NCBI RefSeq assembly: GCF_010015445.1
Contig: NC_053120.1
Coordinates: forward strand, 7,719,614 to 7,783,613
Length of the DNA stretch: 64,000 nucleotides
Direction of reading: 5' to 3'
From: Perca fluviatilis
Lineage: Eukaryota > Chordata > Actinopteri > Perciformes > Percidae
Shown: in pieces, positions 56,182 through 64,000 of the stretch
Layout of the letters: the number at the start of each line of letters is the position of its first letter
How positions within the stretch are numbered: the first letter of the stretch is position 1
The notes under the pieces: model-generated
Databases searched by the model: none
What the model was told of the DNA's origin: nothing
The model's input: only the letters and a program-made list of their open reading frames with translations
Position numbers and translations under genes: made by a program

Positions 56182-57411
56182 TAGGGCTGGGCGATATCGA
56201 TATAAACAAATATATCGATATATTTTTAAATGAGATATGGAATTAGACCATATCGCATATATCGATATAGTTCAAATGTGATCCTTGCTCCCATAGATAT
56301 GTCGCCGTGAGGTTCTAAACATACGTCAAAACCCGCCGCCATCTTGGAACAGGGGTCCGAAGCATTCAGATCAACGCTAAAGATGCCGGACTTTTGTACT
56401 GCTTAATTATGTTCGATAGAGGAAATGAAAAGAACAAACAGCATGGATAACATTTAACAGGTGACAATGTGTTTTATGTTTATATATGCCGCTCGACCAG
56501 CAATCTGAGCTCCGGTAGCGGAGCGAGGAGAGCCGCGTGGCGACGCAAGCGTCTCTTCCCCCGGGCAAAAACACAGCTTCGTCTCGCTGCTGCGGTCCCC
56601 GCTGATCCAGATCGGACCAGCCAAAGACAGAGTTGTGACCGGTAGGATCTTACGTAGTCAATACGAACTGTATGTCGATATCGGCGCGGAAGTTCCACTA
56701 AGTTTGCCGGGCGAGCGGCGGACGGAAAGAAGCTACAGCGGGGCAGCGACCGTCTGCGGCTGCAGGATCTGGAGCTCAGTGCCCGTTAAAATTACATGTA
56801 ACGCTTAAATACATACAGAAATAAATAGTGGAGGAATGAGCCTGGACATTTCAGTCTGTTTAAACTTCACCTTGAAGCAGAAACTCTTAGTTCAGAAGGG
56901 TGAAGTTTCGTTTGAACTCAGATCTGTGAACCGATCATAATAAATTTCTTTGTTTTGTTGTCGATAGTTCATCTTTTAGTTTACTTAAGTGGAAGCAGTA
57001 TCAAGTGGAAGAATGGGACTATAACCTAGGCTTACAGGCATGAGGCATTACATTGAACAAAGTAGATTATATTAATATCAAAAGCTTAATTGACCTTTGG
57101 ACAGATCACAAATAGCCTATGGAGCTTTGATTTCAAAAAGTTACTCCTGTTATACAGTATTTAGGTTTACATTTTATTGTTATTTGAACAGCTGAGCATT
57201 TAATCATGAACCAGGTGAAGAAACCGGTTTATTATTTATTTGATTTTGCAACTGTTTCTATGAAACTACTTGTGACATGTCATATTTGATTTGGGCTTTG
57301 ACTGAACATTTGCTCTCACTTCGCGGAAAAAATATCGCGATATATATCGTATATCGATATTCAGCCAAAATATATCGGGATATGACTTTTGGTCCATATC
57401 GCCCAGCCCTA
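56182..57411. mobile_element. hAT-like non-autonomous transposon, 1230 bp, with 8-bp target duplication
   Basis: The element starts TAGGGCTGGGCGATAT and ends with the inverse ATATCGCCCAGCCCTA. It is flanked on both sides by the identical 8-mer CTTATGAC (56174-56181 and 57412-57419). An 8-bp duplication with such ends fits the hAT superfamily. Both subterminal regions are full of ATATCGATAT-like motifs. No transposase frame is present. The interior includes a YY1-like GCCGCCATCTTG, a short THAP-like start with a stop, and a CpG-dense block at about 56470-56780. It shares its ends with the 355-bp element at 29503. Confidence 0.9.
56383..56430 (+). pseudogene. Possible THAP-domain start fragment inside hAT-like element
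   Basis: ATG at 56383 is followed by codons reading M-P-D-F-C-T-A-stop-L-C-S. The Cys-x4-Cys spacing and the leading MPDFC resemble the first residues of THAP zinc-binding domains, which often start MPxxC-AAYGC. An in-frame TAA falls where Tyr is usual, so the piece cannot encode a working domain. Upstream lies a GCCGCCATCTTGG motif, often found near vertebrate transcription starts. The match is only about a dozen codons long, so chance similarity is possible. Confidence 0.35.
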
Positions 57412-58387
57412 CTTATGACATTCTCTTCATCCTCAGCTTCATTTTGTTTAGTAAATGTTGGCATGCTAAGTAAAATGGTGAACATTATCTGCTCAACATG
57501 TAACTAAGTTAAAATGCGGACATTCGCATTTCGCTGAAAACACCACCAGTACAGCCGATGGCGTGGCTGTAGACTCTTCCTCTCTTCCTTTGCAAACAGT
57601 GAAGAAGTTCACCGTTTGTACAATTAATCTTGAGGGCTTTTAAGTGCACAGTCAGTCACTTTTCAAATGATGCTAATTGGTTACAATCCATCCCCACAGC
57701 TTATACTAGTTGAGTTAGTGCTAAGCACACTATATAATAAACAATCCACCAATAACTTGTAACTGAAATACTGTTTTAAGTTTTACTTTTGGCCCTCTTT
57801 CCTGTGGCTTATCATAACATATTTGGAATATCCCTTTAGGGAAAGCCGCCTGAGCACGAAGATCAAACTGATCAACTCTTCTGCTATTACAGTCACACAA
57901 AACAGACATAATATCCCTTCTGTTTTGTCCGTGTGCTGGTCTTTTGATACTGCAGATGGCTGCCTTTCTGACCCTCCAGTGTCCGTCCACTATTCCCTGT
58001 CCACCTCCGCCCCAGCAGCATTAGAAAATAACCTTCACTCTGTTCTCAGTGATGACTCTACAGCGGAAACCAGCACCCACACAGACAGCTCATTTTAAAC
58101 CAATACTACAACTCAAATAATTCAGAAGGGATTCCCTGTAAGACGGCGGCAGCGGGGAAAGGGCTGATGGGATGGAAGGGAGAGATGCTGAGTAGCCGGT
58201 GTGAGTGATCTTTTCCTCTGTGGTGAGACGGACTGGAAATTGCTCCACACCACTGCCGCCAGATATCCAGCCGGCTCAGCTGTTCAGAGTGGGCAGCATG
58301 AGGTGAGGAGCTATCAGAGACTGGTTTATTGGTGTGGAAACAAATAAACAGAGGAGAACCTCGTACAGGGATTTATCTGTCACTCAG

Positions 58388-58390
<3 letters not shown>

Positions 58391-58473
<83 letters not shown>
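58391..58473 (+). repeat. (GT)n microsatellite, 83 bp
   Basis: A pure GT array. Confidence 0.98.
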
Positions 58474-58474
<1 letters not shown>

Positions 58475-58873
58475 CCTGACTCAGGAGGATCTTTCATGTG
58501 GGAGGTGGGAGCAGAGTCAAGGATGTGGAGAGAGAAGTCATCGCTTGCCCTTCGCATTAATTCTCCCACTCTCTTCTTTTTACTTTCCGTCTGTCTTCCT
58601 TCCGTCTTTCCTCTTTCTTCAATCTTGGGCCCACTTTCATGCCATTAGAGCATCAGCAAACAGTTATCTTTCTCAGTGAATAATCAATTTCTTTTCCCTA
58701 ATAAATGACTAATCCTTTAGAGCCTATAGAAATGAGAACAAAGTTATTGTGAACCTAACATCTCAAATAGTATTTCAAATTGTTTATACTAACACTGTAT
58801 CAAATTCATTTTTAGCCTTTTTTAGCACATAGTTATTATACTTCTATATGATTAAGTCACAGAGCTCTCTTGT

Positions 58874-59035
58874 GCTGCAACTAGGAACTATTTTCATTAT
58901 TGACTGATATGCAGATTACTTTTTCGATCAATAATTTGGTCTAAAACAATATAAGAGCATAGTAAACGCCTCAGGGACGTCATCAACTATCTTCTTCTGT
59001 CCAACCAAAAGTCCAAAACCCAAAGTTATTACAGG
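58874..59035 (+). repeat. Second copy of the GCAACTAA-type repeat
   Basis: GCTGCAACTAGGAACTATTT followed by TTCGATCAATAATTTGGTCT and a GTCCAACCAAAAGTCCAAAA stretch follows the same order as the 15893 copy. The following 59035-59240, including GTTTGCACCCAGGAGGCTGA, also looks like a fish repeat that I recall but cannot confirm. Confidence 0.55.
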
Positions 59036-61365
59036 AGAATTCCGGTCAATTCAACCCGTAAGCTCTGTTGTCCGTAAATTTGGGGTGCTGTCAGTAGCGA
59101 GAACAATCGGTGTTGCCTACACCGTGTTGTCCTCCTGCTACAGTTTGCACCCAGGAGGCTGAAACGGGGCAAGTTTTAAACATGCTTTTATTCTCTTAAC
59201 ATGTTCGAAATGTCATTACAAGTGCCTAACCATGTGAAGGGATTCCTGAACCAACCAACTGAAATCAGGATATGTTTTGCGTTTGTCCTTTATAACTGAA
59301 AAAAGGGATTAAACGATTATAGAATCTATAATACATAGAGTACATTTTCTGTTAATTTACAAATTAATTAGTTAATTTGTCAATTTAGCAAAGTGTATAC
59401 TACACCCCAAGATGTAATGGCTGACACGGCTCTTCCGGTTTTACTCAGGGATTCAAAGACTGGGGTCAATCTAAACTGAACTAAATGATGAAATGGTACC
59501 AATTTCCTATTGAAAAGCAGTGTCATGTTCACATTACAAATGGCCTTATTATATATGATCTGAGTAAGCCTTTGGCTCTGAATCCCACCCAAACCAGGAG
59601 GATCAGTGCTGCCTGGAGACTGTGTGTCAGATCCCGGTGTGGAGGAGCAGGAGGAGGGGGGTTGGTCGGCGCCGAGGGATCTCCTGGGATCACCGCGGAG
59701 CTCCGAGACAAAAGGGACATTGTGGCACAAACTGACCCATCCAAGAAAACATAACTTCCTGTCCCATCAGCTCCAGCGTCCTCGGCACATGAGCTGCTCA
59801 CTTCCCAGAACTAAGAGTCCCTTTTTTTAAACATCATCTGCTGTTAACCAATCACAGCAGCAGTCAGTCAGTACTTACCATATGCACACACTGGCACTCA
59901 AACACAGTGAGCTATATTTGTGGAGGAACTGGCATCCACTACTGTGGGTTTCAAATTGACTTGACAAATAATGAGTTTAATAGACAAGAAGGTCATTACA
60001 TTTTCTAGATGCAATAGTGAAAACTCACGTCCAGCAAAAGAAGAAAAAAAAATAAAAATAAAAGGTGTTAGAGACTTTAAGTAGCGTGTTTAAGGCAATA
60101 CATGTATGTTTAAGCCCATTAATTACAAGTCTTGCATTACTGCAGCCAAAGAATAACGGATTTTGGAACAGTTTGCTTTCTTTGCAGCCGCTGGCTAAAA
60201 CTCATGTTCGTTATGCTATGAATCTAAACTTGAAATGATGTGAAAGCTGCTGGACATACTAGCTAATCAGCCTTAAAGTTTAATAAAAGGGAACTTGAAA
60301 AATTAAAAGAAATTGGAGGTGTGGAGTTGAAAAGAAGTGAGCTCAGAAGACCTCTGTAGTCAGCTTTTCATCCCTGTTGAAGGATAGCCACACGACACAC
60401 CTGAATCTCCGACCAAACTAAGTAAACACTTTGAACCATGTTCCACATGAACCACTCTTCACTTCAGCATCAATTAGATCCACCACACAGCACTTATTTA
60501 GAAAGAAAATACATCACTTTCAAAGCTGGTTCGCCTGCTACTTCCTTACAAGCAATGTTACAATTAAAAGGCTATTTTTCCAAACAGCCAGACGCAGTGC
60601 TCACTCGACATAAAACGCTATATTACGTCATTTCCAGTGAACTTCACAGAGAACAAGAGGGACAAAAAAGCATCACCAATCTGCTTTAACTGAATATTCT
60701 CTGGTCCAGCTCAGCTAAGAGCACAAAAACACAGAATCCGTCAGCATGATAGCATGTCGTTCACTACCGAGCCCATTTGAAACTGGTAGGCTACCGACTA
60801 TGCTATCTTCACTTCACCTGTTCAACTGACTTTAGAAGTTGATAAGGGACACTCAACTGTCCTGCGGTTATAACCGACGTAAACTAACCACAGGCATTTG
60901 CCTCATCCACGGACTCACTGCGGTGCGCTGCTGCAGATTAAATATAGGGGAAACACTGGAATGATATTTGGCGTTATTTTTGCCAATAAATAAAAAATTG
61001 TTATGGCCTGACAGGGGTTCCCATTGTACAATCAAAGGGGAAAGACTGAGGAATTTAAAGGGAAAATATTTAAACAGTCCCTGCTCAAAATTTCACTGGA
61101 AATCTATTTAATGCAACAAGTAACAGAAACAAATTTTACTTGGACGCCACACAACCTTATTCATAACTCCCGTTCACTGTTATCAAGACTTATCAGCTCT
61201 TTCCCATTGTGAGGCTCTTTAAAACAAACCCATGTGCAGCGATTCCAGGGAATGGGAAGTACGGTAAGTTTACAATGTTTATCTGAAAAGTGGCGGTCAG
61301 CAACATAGTGAGTTGCACAGAGTGAAGATCCATGAGAGTGTGATGCATTTGTGGGATCACGCTAC

Positions 61366-61475
61366 CTTGACATGACTCTGAGCGCCCAGGTTGTAGATCT
61401 CTGTCGGCTTCACCTGGTTAATGATCTTCACCAGGCACGTGCTGTCGGTCAGATCGCCATAATGAAGCTTCATTT
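61366..61475 (-). CDS. gmds: GMDS internal coding exon (about residues 79-115)
   Basis: Two bases complete a split codon, then 36 codons run from [16 protein letters not shown] to LGAQSHVK. This is almost identical to human GMDS residues 80-115. The LHYGDLTD segment is the typical SDR stretch around the adenine ring, and NLGAQSHV is a highly conserved part of the GMD cofactor and substrate cleft. The split codon reads AAA (Lys79) where human has Asn. Acceptor TTTACCAG and donor GTAGC are both GT-AG. The exon ends on a codon boundary, matching the phase 0 start of the next exon 43 kb away. No stop or frameshift is seen. Confidence 0.97.
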
Positions 61476-61789
61476 CTGGTAAAGAGGGGGAAAACACAGA
61501 ATGATACTCTCACAATAATTCAACCTCATTGGTGATTGACATATTCAATCATCAGCCAGATAACGTTAAATCGGTTATCTTGTAATTTCTAGTCTGTGTA
61601 TGACGTGGGGCTTTACTACGGTCTGGGGGAAGTGTTCTTTAATGAGATTAAAAAGTACCAATCTCTAATTCATACATACTACCTACAACTTTAATATAAA
61701 TATAAACTGCCTGCGTTTGTACTTATATAGTATGTACATGGAATTTGGAGGATGAACTGCAACATTGGTGGTGTAGACTGGATACTTAC
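61476..61789 (-). other. gmds: GMDS intron, 314 bp
   Basis: This short intron separates the Val50 exon from the Lys80 exon. It opens with GTAAGT and closes with TTTACCAG on the minus strand, and it interrupts a codon after its first base. I see no repeat or other gene in it. It contrasts strongly with the 43-kb intron that follows it in the transcript. Confidence 0.93.
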
Positions 61790-61877
61790 TGCCTTCAGTG
61801 TGCGTCTGTGGGTTCTTGTAAAGATGCTCAATGCGACCCGTGTTGAAGGAACTGGAGCGACGCAAAATACCATGAAC
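61790..61877 (-). CDS. gmds: GMDS internal coding exon (about residues 50-79), GDP-mannose 4,6-dehydratase
   Basis: This exon encodes 29 codons plus one base, starting [15 protein letters not shown] and ending at HTEG, a near match to human GMDS from Val50. The Arg-Arg-Ser-Ser-Ser segment belongs to the NADP-binding part of the extended SDR fold, where the arginine pair is expected to contact the cofactor 2'-phosphate. On the minus strand the acceptor is CTATCACAG and the donor is GTAAGTATC, close to consensus. The donor leaves a phase 1 junction that the next exon completes. The glycine-rich GxxGxxG loop of the Rossmann fold should be in an earlier exon beyond position 64000, because no matching frame is seen upstream in the window. 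Identification rests on continuous protein similarity and correct splice phases over five exons, so it is very secure. Confidence 0.96.
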
Positions 61878-62004
61878 CTGTGATAGGAGACAGGCTTTTA
61901 TAATACCATATTTATTTTACAATAACTATTTAGACCACTTCAGTTTTAACACTACAATCATTACCATGTTGTTACCTTTGTAGATAATTTTATATTGTCT
62001 TAAT

Positions 62005-62560
62005 ATAAATGTTTTTTTACGTTAGCATATTAATGCAAACTTTGTGCAGCTCCTTGTCAAAGCATCCCCTGATGAAAATACTGCCGATCATAGCTTTTCC
62101 TGTGAAGCAGCTGCAAAAGATGTGGACTGGAGAAGCGACAGGATGCCAGTCATTGTCATTTCTCAATGCACATGGTTGCACTGGCCTTCGAATCTCAGAC
62201 TCAAAAGTTGACCAAAAGCAGGACCTGAGGAGTGAAAAAGCGTGCCCTTCATGCAAATATCCTCTGAAGCACCGTGGCAACAACCAGCGCCTGTTTTGAT
62301 TCTCGTCATCGATACTGGGAAGAGCTCGAACGCACATAGAGGGCCGAATGCAGATACATTTTGCCGGTGTGCGCTATTATTTTATCATACAGTTTCAATA
62401 ACACAAACTTGTTCATCAAGGCATTGCAAGGTACATCAGGGTTCTCAAGTCTCACGCATTGACCATGAGACACACGCAATTCAAGCAGTTCACACGCTCA
62501 CACGTATTTCTCACGCTGAGAACCGTACGTTCGTTACCAAGTACGCAACATAGACGTGCG
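62005..62560 (+). repeat. Repeat-like segment with weak coding look, unidentified
   Basis: Between the L2 fragment and the nearest GMDS exon, the + strand holds a 96-codon open frame (62009-62299) ending CPSCKYPLKHRGNNQRLF, with a Cys-x2-Cys pair. Another frame over 62030-62180 is also open and rich in Asp, Glu and Ala. Next comes CAGGGTTCTCAAGTCTCACG at about 62438, which resembles the start of a fish dispersed repeat I recall but cannot verify. There is no start context, splice signal or known domain. A transposon remnant is more likely than a gene. Confidence 0.3.
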
Positions 62561-62724
62561 AACACACGGAGAAGGTGAGTTGGAAGAAAGCTTGTCTACC
62601 GTTTTTTATATTTTCTCCAGAGAGGCCAGAACATTTGGTAATATAGCCAATTTGTGGCTTCATTATTATCTGCTTTGCAACCTCAAGCTTTGGCTCAGTT
62701 TGGCTGGCTTACGTTATCTGAAAC

Positions 62725-64000
62725 TTAGGTACTCAAAGACACTTTTACAGTAACATCACATTAAAAACAGATATGCAATAAAACCAACACATAAAACAAG
62801 CATATTAGAAGCAATTAAAAACAATAACATCTGTAACTATCAGGTGAAAAATATAAGACTATTGTACGTGGAAATTTAATCTGAAGAGAGGTGTTTTGAT
62901 CAACGAGGATTTCCACCAGATGCGTAACGGCTGTGGACCGGCTCCGCTGCGTGTCGGCTGCGTGCTCCGCCGTCCGTCAATACCCACCGGTTCCGGATTT
63001 GTTGCGGCACGGCTGCAGCCATGACTGACAGCTGTAGTCACGAGGACCCACAAGTTCTCGCAAATTCTCGGGAAACAGAGAGCCAGTGGAGGTTCTGAAG
63101 GACGGGAGTGATCACGGGAACGAGTGTGGGTGAGGAGACGGGCAGCAGAGTTTTGGATGTATTGCAGTTTATTTAAGGCTTTTGCAGGTGAACCATAGAG
63201 GATGCTGTTGCAGCAGTCAATTCTGGAAGTGATGGAGGCGTGAATCAAAGTTTCTGCAGCATAGAAAGTGAGTGATGTTTTTAAGATGAAAGAAGGCAGT
63301 TCTGGTTATTTGGTTGATGTGGTTTTCAAAAGTGAGGTTGCTGTCGAAGATTACTCCCAGGTTACGTATGTGTGGGGATGGAGACAGGGTGGAGTTGTTG
63401 ACAGTCAGACCAAAGTTATGGGTGTTCTTTGTGAGGGATTTCGGGCCGATGAGCATCAAGTCGGATTTATTGTAGTTGAGTTGGAGGAAGTTGGTTTGCA
63501 TCCAGGTTTGAATATCGGTGAGGTAGTTGGTCAGGGTGGAGGATATAGCTGTGGTGATGGATTTGGTAGAGATGTAGATCTGGACATCATCGGCGTAGCA
63601 GTGGAAGGGAAGACCATGTTTGCGTATGATATTTCCGAGTGGCGGGATGTAAAGGATGAAAAGGAGAGGACCAAGCACCGAACCTAGGGGGACGCTTTGT
63701 GACAGAGGAGCAATGGAGGAGGTGCTGTTGTTGATGTGTATGAACTGTTGTCTGTTGGTGAGCTAGGAACGGAGCCAGGATAGTGCGGTGCCACTGATGT
63801 TGAAGTGGGTTTACAGTCGGGACAGGAGGATGGAGTGGTTGATGGTGTCGAAGGCTGCAGTGAGGTCAAGCATGATAAGAATGGTGAGGTGGCCAGAGTC
63901 AGAGGAGAGGAGGATGTCATTTGTGACTTTGAGAAGGGGTGTTTCAGTGCTGTGTTGTGAGCGGAATCCAGATTGAAAAGGTTGAAACAGGTTATTGGCA
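62725..64000 (-). mobile_element. L2-type LINE, 3' part, inactive reverse transcriptase
   Basis: The minus strand encodes the C-terminal part of a non-LTR reverse transcriptase. A segment DLTAAFDTINHS (about 63870-63835) is followed by GSVLGPLLFILY and the catalytic CYADDVQIY (YADD codons at 63583-63597). Then come the thumb region and the IDCCNSILYGSPAKAL segment near 63210. This order is typical of the CR1/L2/Rex group. The copy is dead: in-frame stops fall at 63811-63813 and 63763-63765, and a frameshift near 63245 separates the thumb region from the C-terminal part. A 3' tail reading TGTAAAAGTGTCTTTGAG ends near 62725, as in fish L2 3' ends. The endonuclease part would be beyond position 64000. 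Assignment to L2 rather than a sister clade is likely, not proven. Confidence 0.85.

Larger units (their letters stand above)
61878..64000 (-). other. gmds: GMDS upstream intron, partial
   Basis: This is the sequence upstream of the Val50 exon. It ends at acceptor CTATCACAG and extends past the right edge. The preceding GMDS coding exon, which should encode the end of the Rossmann loop, is not found here. It contains a repeat-like segment at 62005-62560 and an L2-type LINE fragment from about 62725 to the window edge. Confidence 0.88.

Overview
The window is vertebrate nuclear DNA, almost certainly from a ray-finned (teleost, probably percomorph) fish. The evidence is a split gene with canonical GT-AG introns, long CA/GT microsatellites roughly every 2 to 4 kb, many short inverted-repeat DNA transposons of types I associate with teleosts, tRNA-derived SINE-like copies, and an L2-type LINE. 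There are no bacterial-style genes. Nearly all long open frames are chance frames or read through CA/GT repeats.

One real gene is present. It is GMDS (GDP-mannose 4,6-dehydratase, the first enzyme of de novo GDP-L-fucose synthesis), on the minus strand. Five consecutive internal coding exons lie at 61877-61790, 61475-61366, 18401-18209, 17061-16957 and 7484-7357. They splice in frame and cover about residues 50-257 of the 372-residue human protein. The catalytic Thr155, Glu157, Tyr179 and Lys183 (human numbering) are all present. The first exons lie beyond position 64000 and the last exons beyond position 1, so the gene is cut at both ends. The introns within the window are 314 bp, about 43.0 kb, 1147 bp and about 9.5 kb, plus a partial intron at each end.

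Layout on the + strand: 1-7356, downstream intron rich in microsatellites; 7357-7484 exon; 7485-16956 intron; 16957-17061 exon; 17062-18208 intron; 18209-18401 exon; 18402-61365 giant intron; 61366-61475 exon; 61476-61789 short intron; 61790-61877 exon; 61878-64000 upstream intron ending in a dead L2 reverse-transcriptase fragment. The giant intron holds most of the mobile DNA. Three hAT-like elements have identifiable 8-bp target duplications (29503-29857, 48085-48472, 56182-57411). There are several other inverted-repeat elements, two SINE-like copies, and a frameshifted RecQ-helicase-like fragment at about 39.0-39.4 kb.

I see no clearly new biological system. The points most worth checking are: the 1.2-kb hAT-like element carrying a CpG-rich segment and a broken THAP-like start; a copied 110-bp block flanked by 11-bp direct repeats at 45.05 kb; a CA repeat lying almost on the exon donor at 7356; an inverted repeat pair just upstream of the catalytic exon; and several non-repetitive blocks that may be conserved enhancers, since in mammals GMDS introns lie beside FOXC1.
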